Part shown: one piece after another, positions 36,557 to 46,099 of the stretch
Layout of the letters: every line of letters starts with the position of its first letter
Position numbering within the stretch: position 1 is the first letter of the stretch
Assembly (NCBI GenBank): GCA_020741775.1
Contig: DYYG01000001.1
Span: 1 to 64,000, forward strand
DNA from: Methylorubrum populi
GTDB taxonomy: Bacteria > Pseudomonadota > Alphaproteobacteria > Rhizobiales > Beijerinckiaceae
DNA: 64,000 bases
Reading direction: 5' to 3'
Translations under genes and position numbers: made by a program
The notes under the pieces: generated by a model
Told to the model about the DNA's origin: nothing
Database searches by the model: none
What the model saw: the letters and a program-made list of their open reading frames with translations, nothing else

Positions 36557-39205
36557 GTGGCGGGGCTGGCGGGCGGGATCGTCGTGCAGGGGGCTGCACA
36601 GGGGTTGAGGGACGCGTTGCGTAAGGTCGCCGACATCGCGATCACGGTCTCGATGGCCGCACTGCTGACGGCAGCCTTCGGGTTCGCCGCGCCGCGCGCC
36701 CATGCCCAGGCCGGATTGGAGAAGCTGGCCGGCTCCAAGGACAAGGAGAAGGGCCAGCGCCTGCTCGTCGAGGCCGACGAGCTGATCTACGACAACGACC
36801 ACAACACCGTGACCGCCCGCGGCAATGCCGAGCTGCATTACGGCAGCCGCACGCTCCAGGCCGATCGGGTGCGCTACGACCGGGGCACCTCGCGGGTCTT
36901 CGCCGAAGGCAACGTGCGCCTGACCGACGAGACCGGCGCCCTCGTCACCGGCGAGCGGATGGAGCTGACCGACGACTTCAAGGACGGCTTCGTCGACGCC
37001 CTGCGCATCCAGCAGACGGTTCAGATCAAGGGCGAGACGGTGCGCACCCGCATCTCCGCCCCGCGGGCGGAGCGCATCGCCGGCGAGCAATCGAGCTTCG
37101 ACTACGCGACCTACACCGCCTGCGAGCCGTGCAAGAACAATCCGGCGACGCCGCCGCTGTGGCAGATCAAGGCCGCCAAGATCATCCACAACAACGAGAC
37201 GCACACGATCAGTTACGAGGATTCGACCCTCGAACTGGCGGGGATCCCGGTCGCCTACCTGCCCTATTTCGAGTCGGCCGATCCGACGGTGAAGCGCAAG
37301 ACCGGCTTCCTGACGCCGCGCTTCATCACCTCGACGGCCATCGGCACCGGCGTCGCGACGCCGTTCTTCCTCAATCTCGATCCGAGCTACGACCTGACGC
37401 TCTCGCCGGCCTTCGTCTCGCGCCAGGGCGTGCTGGGCCAGGCCGAGTTCCGCCAGCGGCTCGACAACGGCTCCTACAACCTGCGCCTCTCCGGCATCTT
37501 CCAGACGACGCCCTCGGCCTTCCTGCCTGGCCCCCTCGGTGCGGCCGACCGCGAGTTCCGCGGCTCGATCGAGTCGCGCGGGCGCTTCTACATCAACGAC
37601 CGCTGGCGCACCGGCTGGGACCTCGTTGGCGTGACCGACAAGTGGTTCCTCGACAATTACCGCATCCGCAACCAGAGCATCACCACCGACTATTTCCGCG
37701 AGGCGGTCTCGACCGCCTATCTGATCGGCCAGGGCGACCGCTCGTGGTTCGAGGCGCGGGGCTATTATTTCAAGGCGCTGTCGAGCTTCGACTGGCAGAA
37801 GGAGCAGCCGGTCGTCCTGCCGGTGATCGATTACGACAAGCGCATCGACGGGCCGAAGCCGCTGGGCGGCGAGGTGCGTTTCGAGGCCAACGTCACCAGC
37901 CTGACCCGCGAGGCGACCGACTTCCAGGGCATCCCGCGCACGGGCAGCTACCTGTTCGCCCCGAGCGTGAACGGGGTCAGCTATCCGCTCTACGAGACCT
38001 GCACCAGCTTCAACCGGACTGCCTGCCTCGTGCGGGGCTTAGGGGGCACCGATACCCGGCTGTCGGCCCAGGTCTCCTGGCGGCGCAGCTTCATCGACGA
38101 TGCCGGCCAGGTTTTCACGCCGTTCACCTATCTGCGCACCGACGCGTTCTTCGTGAACCCGAGCCTGTCCGGCTACCAGAACCCGCTCGTCAACAACATC
38201 ACCACGGTGGATGACGGCTTCTCCGGCCGCGTCATGCCGGCGGTGGGCATCGATTACCGCTACCCCTTCGTCGCCGATTTCGGCGCGCTCGGCGTCCACA
38301 CCCTGGAGCCGATCGCCCAGGTGATCGCCCGGCCCTCCGAGACCCGCATCGGCCGGCTGCCCAACGAGGATGCGCAGAGCCTCGTCTTCGACGACACCTC
38401 GCTGTTCGAGTGGGACAAGTTCTCCGGCTACGACCGGGTCGAGGGCGGCGTGCGGGCCAATCTCGGCGCACAATATTCCGTCGTGACCCCGACGGGCTGG
38501 TACGCCAACGTGATGTTCGGCGAGTCGATCCAGGTCGCCGGCGTGAACTCGTTCCGCCGCGGCGACATCGCCAATGTCGGCCTGGATTCCGGCCTGGAGA
38601 ACCGCCGCTCGGACTTCGTCGGCCGGTTCCAGCTCTCGCCCAACCAGAATATCAGCTTCATCAGCCGCGCCCGGTTCGACCAGAGCGATTTCAGCGTGAA
38701 CCGGTTCGAGACCGGCGTGACCGCGCGCTTCGCGCCGTTCCTGCCGCTCGAAACCTCGCTGTTCTACTCCTATTACGAGGCGCAGCCGGCCCTCGGCTTC
38801 TCCCATCGCCGCGAAGGCGTGACCGCCTCGGCGACCTACCGCATCACGCCGAACTGGTTCGTCACCGGCTCGGCGCTGGTCGATCTCACCCACTATCTCG
38901 ACACCCGCGATACCTTCGCGGATCTCTACACCGCCTATCTCGCCAACCCGGTCGGTCTCGCGCCGACCTACAGCAATCCGGGCAAGGCCTACCTGTCCGG
39001 CATGAGCCTCGGCGGCGGCTATCAGGACGAGTGCACCACGGTCTCGCTCAACTACATCGTCTCGCCGATCGCCACGGCGATCGGCGTGCGCGAGCGCAAC
39101 CAGACCGTCCTTCTGCGGTTGGAGCTGAAGACCCTCGGCGAGGCGGATCTGCGCCAGAACGTCAGCAGCGCGACCACCGCCGACGGCATCGCCTCGGTGC
39201 GGTAA
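36557..39205 (+). CDS. lptD: LPS-assembly protein LptD
   Basis: 882 residues from GTG 36557 (GCAGGG about 8 bases upstream); a TTG start at about 36617 is an alternative and would shorten the leader. A hydrophobic export segment, VSMAALLTAAFGFAAPRAHA, ends near residue 50. The N-terminal OstA/LptA-like jellyroll (LLVEADELIYDNDHNTVTAR, LTGERMELTDDF type) is followed by a large C-terminal outer-membrane beta barrel of alternating aromatic strands. Two nearby Cys in TYTACEPCKNN near residue 193 fit the disulfide seen in LptD. It inserts LPS in the outer leaflet with LptE. A surA-pdxA-ksgA run often follows lptD in alphaproteobacteria; here lptD is followed by a convergent cytochrome gene. Confidence 0.9.
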   Translation: MAGLAGGIVVQGAAQGLRDALRKVADIAITVSMAALLTAAFGFAAPRAHAQAGLEKLAGSKDKEKGQRLLVEADELIYDNDHNTVTARGNAELHYGSRTLQADRVRYDRGTSRVFAEGNVRLTDETGALVTGERMELTDDFKDGFVDALRIQQTVQIKGETVRTRISAPRAERIAGEQSSFDYATYTACEPCKNNPATPPLWQIKAAKIIHNNETHTISYEDSTLELAGIPVAYLPYFESADPTVKRKTGFLTPRFITSTAIGTGVATPFFLNLDPSYDLTLSPAFVSRQGVLGQAEFRQRLDNGSYNLRLSGIFQTTPSAFLPGPLGAADREFRGSIESRGRFYINDRWRTGWDLVGVTDKWFLDNYRIRNQSITTDYFREAVSTAYLIGQGDRSWFEARGYYFKALSSFDWQKEQPVVLPVIDYDKRIDGPKPLGGEVRFEANVTSLTREATDFQGIPRTGSYLFAPSVNGVSYPLYETCTSFNRTACLVRGLGGTDTRLSAQVSWRRSFIDDAGQVFTPFTYLRTDAFFVNPSLSGYQNPLVNNITTVDDGFSGRVMPAVGIDYRYPFVADFGALGVHTLEPIAQVIARPSETRIGRLPNEDAQSLVFDDTSLFEWDKFSGYDRVEGGVRANLGAQYSVVTPTGWYANVMFGESIQVAGVNSFRRGDIANVGLDSGLENRRSDFVGRFQLSPNQNISFISRARFDQSDFSVNRFETGVTARFAPFLPLETSLFYSYYEAQPALGFSHRREGVTASATYRITPNWFVTGSALVDLTHYLDTRDTFADLYTAYLANPVGLAPTYSNPGKAYLSGMSLGGGYQDECTTVSLNYIVSPIATAIGVRERNQTVLLRLELKTLGEADLRQNVSSATTADGIASVR

Positions 39206-39208
39206 CCC

Positions 39209-39239
39209 CTTCGCCGGGCGGCAGGCCGCTCCGGCGAAG
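39209..39239 (+). terminator. Inverted repeat after lptD
   Basis: CTTCGCCGG (39209-39217) and CCGGCGAAG (39231-39239) form a 9-bp stem just after the lptD stop. No U-tract, so it may be a weak terminator or a 3' stabiliser. A second, looser GCTTCGAT/ATCGAAGC pair lies at about 39262-39295, before the cytochrome gene end. Confidence 0.5.
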
Positions 39240-39313
39240 GCGGTTCGAGCCCGCCTCCCCGCTTCGATCCCAGGGGCGTCGGTTCGATCGAAGCTGGGAG
39301 CGGGGGGCGCCGC

Positions 39314-39919
39314 TCAATCCTCCAGCGGCTTGCACTGTCCCTTCTCGTCCTTCGCGAAGGTCTCGTGACCCTTATAGGGCGTGTAGGCCTTCTTCTGCTC
39401 GTCCGTCAGCCACTCCGCATCCTTCACCGGACCGGTATAGAGGTGCCGGATCCAGGCGATGACCTGCAGGATCTCGTCAGGGTTCAGATCCTCGTTGTGC
39501 GGGCCCATCATGCCGTTGGCACCGCCCCAGATGGTCGAGAACAATCCGACATCCGTCGTGTTCAGCGGGTAGGTCCAGTAATTGTCGTTGAGGCCGGGGC
39601 CGACCTTGCCTTCCGCATTGTGGCCGTGGCAGCCGGAGCAGGAGGTGAGGAACAGGCTCTCGCCGTTTCTCAGGCAGGACCGGTCGTCGATGTAGAGGTT
39701 CTTGCCGGTCTCGAGGAAGGTCTTGATGCCGGGCGTGTCGCGACCGCCGGGCTTGCCTTCGGACGTGTCCATGACCTCGCCGGTGATGGTGTTGCGAAGG
39801 ACGATGCCCGTCTGGGGCTTGCCGGCCGGCTGCGCCGAGACCGCGCCGAGACCGAGGCTCGTCAGGCCGAACAGGGCGGCACAGACCACCCGGCGCACTG
39901 TCGAAAACGTGTCCGTCAT
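39314..39919 (-). CDS. Cytochrome cL of the MxaG/XoxG type
   Basis: 201 residues from ATG 39919. A signal peptide occupies about residues 1-29 (VVCAALFGLTSLGLGAVSAQ). A single c-type haem site, SCSGCHGHNAEGKVGPGLND, lies near residue 93, with the likely axial Met in GGANGMMGPHNEDLNPDEIL. The GKNLYIDDRSCLRNGESLF, TYPLNTTDVGLFSTIWGG and VIAWIRHLYTGPVKDAEW segments match cytochrome cL, the specific electron acceptor of PQQ methanol dehydrogenases (MxaG for the Ca enzyme, XoxG for the lanthanide enzyme). It would act in the periplasm. No methanol dehydrogenase or PQQ gene lies in the window, so it is an orphan copy. Convergent with lptD. Confidence 0.8.
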   Translation of the reverse strand: MTDTFSTVRRVVCAALFGLTSLGLGAVSAQPAGKPQTGIVLRNTITGEVMDTSEGKPGGRDTPGIKTFLETGKNLYIDDRSCLRNGESLFLTSCSGCHGHNAEGKVGPGLNDNYWTYPLNTTDVGLFSTIWGGANGMMGPHNEDLNPDEILQVIAWIRHLYTGPVKDAEWLTDEQKKAYTPYKGHETFAKDEKGQCKPLED

Positions 39920-40003
39920 TCTTATGTATCTCTCAGTATTGGCCCCCGAAAATCTATACAATCACAGTATGATTAAATCATCTCGCAAAACGTCACTGTG
40001 TAA

Positions 40004-40033
40004 ATTATACATGATGTGAAGTGAAAAGATGAA
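40004..40033 (-). promoter_or_regulatory. Candidate promoter of the cytochrome cL gene
   Basis: On the minus strand a perfect TATAAT lies at 40009-40004, about 85 bases upstream of the ATG, inside a short AT-rich patch. The -35 match, TTCATC 18 bases before it, is weak. A CACAGT...ACTGTG inverted pair lies between about 39963 and 40000 and could be an operator. Confidence 0.35.
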
Positions 40034-40289
40034 ATACTCCTTGGAAAAACCTCCCGACCTTTCGCGTCGGACCCGATCCGCGCCGGCCGCCGGGATGATC
40101 GCGTCCCGCCACGGCCGCAGTGCAGCAGCCGGGCCACGCCACGGCTGAATCGGCTCGTCCCGGCGCCAGCCGGCATCGTCTTCGCTTGACCCGGCCAAGT
40201 GCGGCCTCGACGGTGACGCTCGCACCCGATGCCTCGGCGCGCGCTCCGGATGGGGCGTCGCGTGCGGCACGAACCGGACGGGAACGGGC

Positions 40290-40772
40290 ATGGCTCTCCT
40301 CCAGCGTCTCCTCTCCTACGCCGCGTCCACCTTCGGGTTGCCGGTGCCGGCCGAGCCCTTGCCCGATGGCAGCGAGGAGCATCTCGCGGCGACCGCCCTG
40401 CTCGTCCATGTCGCCCGCGCCGATGGCGTGCTCGATCCGGCCGAATCCGAGCGCCTGATCCGCCTGGTGCGGCGGCGCTATGCCGGCAGCGACGCGGAGG
40501 CGGAGAGCCTGATCGAGCGGGCGGCCGCCTTCGAGGCCCAGACCCGCGACATGACGAGCCTCGTCGAACTGATCCGCGACGACGGCGATCCGGAGCAGCG
40601 CGGCCGGCTCCTGGCCATGGCCTGGTCGGTGGCCGGTGCCGATGGCGATCTGCACGAATTCGAGGAGGCCCTGGTCTGGCGTCTCGGCAAGCTCCTGGGC
40701 TTCGACGAGGCGGCGATCGCCTCGGCCCGCGACCGGGCTCTGCGCGATCCGGCGGCCTCCGCCGGCGCGTGA
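40290..40772 (+). CDS. TerB-like protein
   Basis: 160 residues, all-helical. LAATALLVHVARADGVLDPA and LLAMAWSVAGADGDLHEFEE are two TerB/DjlA-like repeats, each with the acidic ADG-x-x-(D/H) loop thought to bind metal. The TerB fold was named from tellurite resistance, but most chromosomal members are of unknown role, often linked to membrane stress. It has no signal peptide. It lies about 100 bases before lrgA on the same strand and may be cotranscribed with it. Confidence 0.8.
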   Translation: MALLQRLLSYAASTFGLPVPAEPLPDGSEEHLAATALLVHVARADGVLDPAESERLIRLVRRRYAGSDAEAESLIERAAAFEAQTRDMTSLVELIRDDGDPEQRGRLLAMAWSVAGADGDLHEFEEALVWRLGKLLGFDEAAIASARDRALRDPAASAGA

Positions 40773-40869
40773 TGCCCGGATCCTGGGCGGAGCCCCGGTC
40801 GAGGGATGGCGGGGCGCTGCCCCGACACCCCGGCAAAGGGATGATCCCTTTGGAATCCCGGATTCTTCG

Positions 40870-41271
40870 ATGATCGTCAGCCTCACTCTGATCCTGCTCG
40901 CCCAGCTTCTGGGTGAGATCGCCGCCCGCGCCGCCGGCCTGCCCGTGCCGGGGCCGGTGATCGGCATGGCGCTGCTCCTGGGTTTCCTTGTCCTGCGCGA
41001 CCGGTTTCGGCCGGCCTCGACGCGCTGGCTGCCGCCGCCGCTGGTCGATGGCGGGGTGGAGGGCGCGGCCAAGGGGTTGCTCGCGCATCTCTCGATCATG
41101 TTCGTGCCGGCCGGCGTCGGGATCGTCGGCAAGCTCGACGTGCTGGCAAGCCACGGTCTGGCGCTCGCCGTGGTGCTGTGCCTCTCGGTCACCCTGACGC
41201 TGGCGGCCACCGTGCTCACCTTCGTCGCGGTCTCCCGCCTGCTGGACCGGCCGAAAGGGGACCGGACATGA
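40870..41271 (+). CDS. lrgA: CidA/LrgA family holin-like protein
   Basis: 133 residues with four membrane segments. MIVSLTLILLAQLLGEIAAR, GLPVPGPVIGMALLLGFLVL and FVPAGVGIVGKLDVLASHG carry the family motif (LP-x-P-G-x-x-I-G and F-x-P-A-G-V-G). It is a holin-like inner-membrane partner of LrgB, linked in other bacteria to control of lysis or to pyruvate/glycolate transport. Its stop overlaps the lrgB start by 4 bases. Confidence 0.85.
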   Translation: MIVSLTLILLAQLLGEIAARAAGLPVPGPVIGMALLLGFLVLRDRFRPASTRWLPPPLVDGGVEGAAKGLLAHLSIMFVPAGVGIVGKLDVLASHGLALAVVLCLSVTLTLAATVLTFVAVSRLLDRPKGDRT

Positions 41272-41984
41272 GCGGCGAGTTCGCCCTCTGGGTCTATCTG
41301 ACCCGGACACCGCTGCTCTGGCTCACCGTCACGCTGCTGGCCTATGCGGTGGCGGATCGCCTGTTCCAGGCGGCCGGGCGCCACCCCCTCGCCAACCCGG
41401 TGATCCATGCGATCTGGATGATCGGCCTCGTGCTGACGCTGACCGGCACGCCCTACCCCGCCTACTTCCAGGGCGCGCAATTCGTGCATTTCCTGCTCGG
41501 CCCCGCCACGGTGGCGCTGGCCGTGCCGCTCTACGAGCGCCGGGCGACGGTGATGCGGGCGCTCCTGCCGATGCTGGCGGCCCTGGTCGTCGGCTGTGTC
41601 ACCGCGATGACCTCGGCCCTGATCCTCGCCAAGCTCGCCGGCATTCCCTACGACGTGCGGCTCGCCATGGCGCCGAAATCGGTGACCACGGGCGTGGCCA
41701 TGGGCATCGTCGAGGCGCTCGGCGGCGACCCGACCCTGGCCGCCGTTCTGGTGATGCTGACCGGCATGGCCGGCGCGGTGATCGTCACGCCGCTGATGCG
41801 GACCCTGCGCATCGAGGACATGCGCGCCCGCGGATTCGCGGCGGGGCTCGCCGCCCACGGCCTGGGCACCGCCCGCGCCTTTCAGGTGAGCGAGGTCGCC
41901 GGCACCTTCGCCGGCATTGCCATGGGCCTCAACGCGTTCCTCACGGCGATCCTCGTGCCGGTGGCGGTGAGTTTTCTGCGGTGA
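41268..41984 (+). CDS. lrgB: LrgB family protein
   Basis: 238 residues with seven or more membrane segments. The conserved block LGPATVALAVPLYERRATVM, then LAMAPKSVTTGVAMGIVEAL and GFAAGLAAHGLGTARAFQVS, is diagnostic of LrgB/CidB/PLGG1 proteins. ATG 41268 overlaps the lrgA stop in an ATGA arrangement, so translation is coupled. Known relatives work with LrgA in murein hydrolase control or carry glycolate/pyruvate; the substrate here is unknown. Confidence 0.9.
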   Translation: MSGEFALWVYLTRTPLLWLTVTLLAYAVADRLFQAAGRHPLANPVIHAIWMIGLVLTLTGTPYPAYFQGAQFVHFLLGPATVALAVPLYERRATVMRALLPMLAALVVGCVTAMTSALILAKLAGIPYDVRLAMAPKSVTTGVAMGIVEALGGDPTLAAVLVMLTGMAGAVIVTPLMRTLRIEDMRARGFAAGLAAHGLGTARAFQVSEVAGTFAGIAMGLNAFLTAILVPVAVSFLR

Positions 41985-42110
41985 GGGCTGCTCAAGTCGG
42001 CGGCAGCCGCTTGGAGTCGTTATTCTGTATAGGGCCTGCCGGAGAGCCCACTTCAGGTGCCGGATTGATGTGTAATCAGATTTTTCATTCTTCCGCGGCA
42101 CAAGGCCGTC

Positions 42111-43064
42111 ATGTCAAAGCAGACAAAATCGGAACAGGGCGCGGAGGACGATGGGGCCTATCGCTTGATGTTGACGCAGGTGACCGTCGACAAGCTGGCC
42201 GACATGATCATTTGGCTCGACGAAGGGGGGCGCTACGTCTTCGTCAATCCAGCAGCCACCAGGTTGCTTGGCTATTCGGCCGACGAGTTGTCTTGCATGC
42301 ACCTTTGGGACGTCGATCCGCTCTTCGATGAAGCCCGCTGGCGCGGACATTGGCAGGACGTTCTCGAAAGAAAATCGTTCAAGATCGAGACGCTGAACCG
42401 CACCAAATCCGGCTGTGACATTCCCATCGAAGTCACGGTCAACCTCGTCGAGTACGAGGGGCGGCGGTTCAACTGCGCCATCGTTCGGGACATCACCGAG
42501 CGGCAGCGGGTCGAGGCCGAATTACGAGAGCTGAACGATCAGATCTATCGCCTCAGCGTCACCGATGCTCTGACGGGCTTGGCGAACCGTCGGCACTTCG
42601 ACCTGACCCTCGACAGCGAGGTGCGGCGCCACGCGCAGTCCAAAGCCCCGGTGTCCCTCATCCTCCTCGACGTCGACGCCTTCAAGCACTTCAACGACAC
42701 CTACGGGCATATCGCGGGCGACGAAGCGCTCCAGACGGTCACTGCGACGCTGCAGCGGTCGATGGGGGGCGCCGGCCTCACGGCCCGCTACGGCGGCGAG
42801 GAATTCGCGTGCATCCTGCCCGAGACGGATCATGCGGCGGCCCTCGCCGTCGCGGAGCGTGGCCGGCGGGACATCGCCGCGCTCGGCCTTCCGCACGCGA
42901 CCTCCCCGGTCAGCAATCATGTGACGATCAGCCTGGGCGTCGTGACGGCCGCGTGTCACGCGGGGACGCGGACGGTGGAGCTGCTCCGAGCCGTGGATGC
43001 CGCCCTCTATCGCGCCAAGCGCCAGGGACGGAATCAGGCCGTGGGCGAGAGCCTTCCGGCCTGA
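42111..43064 (+). CDS. PAS-GGDEF diguanylate cyclase
   Basis: 317 residues, no membrane segment. The PAS domain is about residues 22-135 ([20 protein letters not shown], then a PAC-like [18 protein letters not shown]). The GGDEF domain is about 150-310, with [16 protein letters not shown], the signature ARYGGEEF and [19 protein letters not shown]. The intact GGEEF suggests active synthesis of cyclic di-GMP. The usual inhibitory I-site RxxD five residues before the signature is absent (the position reads [15 protein letters not shown]), so product feedback should be weak. It could counter the HD-GYP protein at 22.6 kb. The gene has its own AT-rich upstream patch. Confidence 0.9.
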   Translation: MSKQTKSEQGAEDDGAYRLMLTQVTVDKLADMIIWLDEGGRYVFVNPAATRLLGYSADELSCMHLWDVDPLFDEARWRGHWQDVLERKSFKIETLNRTKSGCDIPIEVTVNLVEYEGRRFNCAIVRDITERQRVEAELRELNDQIYRLSVTDALTGLANRRHFDLTLDSEVRRHAQSKAPVSLILLDVDAFKHFNDTYGHIAGDEALQTVTATLQRSMGGAGLTARYGGEEFACILPETDHAAALAVAERGRRDIAALGLPHATSPVSNHVTISLGVVTAACHAGTRTVELLRAVDAALYRAKRQGRNQAVGESLPA

Positions 43065-43256
43065 GCCGGCATCGCCGCTGCCCCGTCGCGGCGGACCACG
43101 TTGCACCGCAACCGCCAACGTCCTACAAGCCGGCATTCGCCTGGACCCGGTGCAAGCCCGGGTGGCTCTTCCGGCCGCCGATCCGCCGGATCACGCATTC
43201 GCGACGCCTGCATTGCCCGCTTCTCGCGTGGCCCGCGTCCCCCTTGCGGATTTTCC

Positions 43257-44762
43257 ATGACCTCGATGTCCACCACCGCCCGCGGGCGGTTCGTCTCGTC
43301 CCGATTCGCCCCTTGGTTCGCCCATCCTTGGGCCGACACCCTCTCCGGCATCGTCGTCGCCCTCGCCCTGATCCCGGAGGCGATCGGCTTCTCGGTCATC
43401 GCCGGGGTCGATCCGAAGGTCGGTCTCTACGCCTCCGTCGTCATCGCCATCGTCATCGCCTTCGCCGGCGGGCGCCCGGCGATGATCTCCGCCGCCACCG
43501 CCGCCACCGCCGTGGTGATGGTCGATCTCGTGCGCGACCACGGTGTTCAATACCTCTTCGCCGCCACCATCCTGATGGGCGTGTTCCAGATCCTGGCCGG
43601 GCTCGCCCGGCTCGGCCGGCTGATGCGCTTCGTCTCGCGCTCGGTGATGACCGGCTTCGTCAACGCGCTGGCGATCCTGATCTTCCTGGCGCAGCTGCCC
43701 GAACTCACCGGGGTGACCCCGGCCACCTACGGCCTGATCGCCCTCGGGCTCGCCATCATCTACGGTTTTCCGAGGATCACCCGCGCGGTGCCCTCGCCGC
43801 TCGTCGCCATCGCCGTGCTGACGGCGCTGACCGCCGCTCTCGGGCTCGACGTGCGCACCGTCGCCCATCTCGGCGAATTGCCCAAGGCCCTGCCGAGCTT
43901 CGCCCTGCCGGACGTGCCGCCGACCCTGGAGACCCTGCGGATCATCCTGCCCTATTCCGCGACGCTCGCGGCGGTCGGCCTGCTGGAGAGCCTGCTCACC
44001 GCCCAGATCGTCGACGACATGACCGATACCGGCAGCTCCAAGAACCGTGAATGCATGGGCCAGGGCCTCGCCAACATGAGTTCGGCGGTGTTCGGCGGCA
44101 TGGGCGGCTGCGCCATGATCGGGCAATCGGTCATCAACGTCTCGTCGGGCGCCCGCGGCCGGCTCTCGACCCTGGTGGCGGGCGGCTTCCTCCTCGTGCT
44201 GCTCGTGCTGCTGCAGGATCTCCTGGCCATCGTTCCGGTCGCGGCCCTGACGGCGGTGATGATCATGGTCTCGCTCAACACCTTCTCCTGGCGTTCGCTC
44301 GCGGAGCTGCGCACCAACCCGCTGCCCTCCTCTCTGGTGATGCTCGCCACCGTGGCGGTGGTGGTCGCCACCCGCGATCTCGCCATCGGCGTGCTGGTGG
44401 GCGTGCTGCTCTCGGGCGTGTTCTTCGCCGGGAAGGTCTCGCGGATGAGCCGGGTCGTGTCCGAGCTGTCGCCGGACGGGCGCACCCGCACCTACCGTGT
44501 CTCGGGTCAGGTGTTCTTCGCCTCCGCCGGCACCTTCGCCGAGGCCATCGATGTCCGTGAGCCGGTGGAGCGCCTCGTCCTCGACGTGCACGCGGCGCAT
44601 TTCTGGGACATCTCGGCGGTGGGCGCCCTCGACCGCGTGGTGATGAAGGCCCGGGCCCAGGGCCGGACGGTCGAGGTGGTGGGCCTCAACGAGGCCAGCG
44701 CCACCCTGGTTGAGCGCTTCGGCCGGCACGACAAGGCGGGGGCCTCGCTGCCGGCGCATTGA
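43257..44762 (+). CDS. SulP family inorganic anion transporter with STAS domain
   Basis: 501 residues from ATG 43257. The SulP transport domain spans about residues 10-400 with the hallmarks [40 protein letters not shown] and [20 protein letters not shown]. The latter two segments include the anion-binding region. A C-terminal STAS domain (about 415-495, [31 protein letters not shown]) regulates transport. Sulfate or bicarbonate is the likely substrate. The open frame runs upstream to 43101, but membrane-transporter sequence begins only after 43257. Confidence 0.88.
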   Translation: MTSMSTTARGRFVSSRFAPWFAHPWADTLSGIVVALALIPEAIGFSVIAGVDPKVGLYASVVIAIVIAFAGGRPAMISAATAATAVVMVDLVRDHGVQYLFAATILMGVFQILAGLARLGRLMRFVSRSVMTGFVNALAILIFLAQLPELTGVTPATYGLIALGLAIIYGFPRITRAVPSPLVAIAVLTALTAALGLDVRTVAHLGELPKALPSFALPDVPPTLETLRIILPYSATLAAVGLLESLLTAQIVDDMTDTGSSKNRECMGQGLANMSSAVFGGMGGCAMIGQSVINVSSGARGRLSTLVAGGFLLVLLVLLQDLLAIVPVAALTAVMIMVSLNTFSWRSLAELRTNPLPSSLVMLATVAVVVATRDLAIGVLVGVLLSGVFFAGKVSRMSRVVSELSPDGRTRTYRVSGQVFFASAGTFAEAIDVREPVERLVLDVHAAHFWDISAVGALDRVVMKARAQGRTVEVVGLNEASATLVERFGRHDKAGASLPAH

Positions 44763-44878
44763 GGGGCCGTGTTCCGGGCCGCTCTCGCGACGCGGGACAC
44801 GGTCGCGGCAGAGGGACGGAACCGCCGGTGGCGCCTTCCAGCCCCGGCTCGGTTGTGCAGTGCGGCTGAAACTCGGTA

Positions 44879-46051
44879 ATGTCTCCCGACGGCACGCCGG
44901 AACGGCGCGTCGCGGGTGAGGCCTCGTCCCGAGGCCGGGCGCCGAGCCGGCCCGTTGCCCCGGGAGGCGCCGTGTTTCCCTTCGACCCATCCCGTCAGGT
45001 CCGGCGCCTGGTTCGCCGAAGCCTCGCCCGCACGACACGGCAGGTCACCCGATCCGTCGATGCCGCCGGCAAGGCCATGACCCGGTCGGCCGAGCAGGCG
45101 ATCCGGGACACGCGCAAGGCGACCGCCCAGACCGTGAAACGGGCGGTCCGGCACACCGAGAAGGTGGTCGCGGCGGCACGCGCGCCGCAGCGATCCGAGG
45201 TTGTCCGCAAGCCGTCCGGTCAATTCGTGACCGTCGACGGCCTGCCGGTGCATGTCATCCTGCGCGGGCGCGGACGGCCGGTGGTGCTCGTCCATGGCAA
45301 CGGCACCCTGGCCGAGGACTTCGCGATCTGCGGTCTGATCGACCGGCTGGCGACGCGCTACCGGGTCATCGCGATCGACCGGCCGGGCTTCGGTTATACG
45401 GCCCGTCCCCGTCACCGCATCTGGACGGCCCAAGCCCAGGCCATGCTCCTGCACCGGGTGCTGGAACAGCTCAAGGTCGAGCGCCCCCTCGTGGTCGGGC
45501 ATTCGTGGGGCACGATCGTCTCCCTCGCGCTTGCGGCCGACGGTCGGCGGGCCTTGCGCGGGCTCGTGCTGCTCTCGGGCTCCTACTTCCCGGGCCATCG
45601 GACCGACGCGGCCATGATCGCGCCGCTCGCCGTGCCGGGCCTCGGCGATGCGGCGCGCGCGATGGTGCCTGCGACGGTGAGCGCGGCGCTCGTCGAGCAG
45701 TCGTTCCGCCACGTGTTCTGGCCCCAAGCCGTTCCGCCCCGCTTCAAGGCGCGCTTCCCCCTCGAGATCGCGGCGGCGCCGACGCAGTTGCGGGCGGTGT
45801 CCGAGGATGCCGCCTCGATGAATGCGGCCGTCACCGGGCTTCAGCATCGCTATGCGGGCCTGACGCTGCCGGTCTCCATCCTGGCGGGCGATGCGGACGC
45901 GATCGTCAAGGCCGGCGAGCACTCGGTGCGGCTGCACACGACGATCCCCGGGAGCACCCTCCGGCTCCTGCCCGGCCTCGGTCACATGATCCATTACGGC
46001 GCGCGCCTGAAGGTGGAACGCGCGATCGACGCGGTGATGGGGCTCCGGTAG
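44879..46051 (+). CDS. Alpha/beta-hydrolase with basic helical N-terminal extension
   Basis: 390 residues. Residues of about 40-105 are a basic, amphipathic helical stretch (RSLARTTRQVTRSVDAAGKA) that looks like a coiled coil or surface-binding helix. The alpha/beta-hydrolase domain follows, with VVLVHGNGTLAED (oxyanion HG), nucleophile Ser in VVGHSWGTIVSLA, acid Asp in ILAGDADAIV and His in GLGHMIHYG. The substrate is unknown. A GTG at 44972 (GGGAGG 4 bases upstream) is an alternative start that removes about 31 low-complexity residues. The N-terminal extension is unusual for a simple hydrolase and might attach it to membrane or storage granules; that is inference. Confidence 0.8.
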   Translation: MSPDGTPERRVAGEASSRGRAPSRPVAPGGAVFPFDPSRQVRRLVRRSLARTTRQVTRSVDAAGKAMTRSAEQAIRDTRKATAQTVKRAVRHTEKVVAAARAPQRSEVVRKPSGQFVTVDGLPVHVILRGRGRPVVLVHGNGTLAEDFAICGLIDRLATRYRVIAIDRPGFGYTARPRHRIWTAQAQAMLLHRVLEQLKVERPLVVGHSWGTIVSLALAADGRRALRGLVLLSGSYFPGHRTDAAMIAPLAVPGLGDAARAMVPATVSAALVEQSFRHVFWPQAVPPRFKARFPLEIAAAPTQLRAVSEDAASMNAAVTGLQHRYAGLTLPVSILAGDADAIVKAGEHSVRLHTTIPGSTLRLLPGLGHMIHYGARLKVERAIDAVMGLR

Positions 46052-46099
46052 CGCGCCCCGTCTTTCGACCGGGCGGAATCGCGCGGCGAGCCCGGCCGG

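Noticed and set aside
43191..45038. A 615-codon minus-strand frame opposite the SulP gene
   Set aside because: His/Asp/Gly-rich shadow with no recognised domain.
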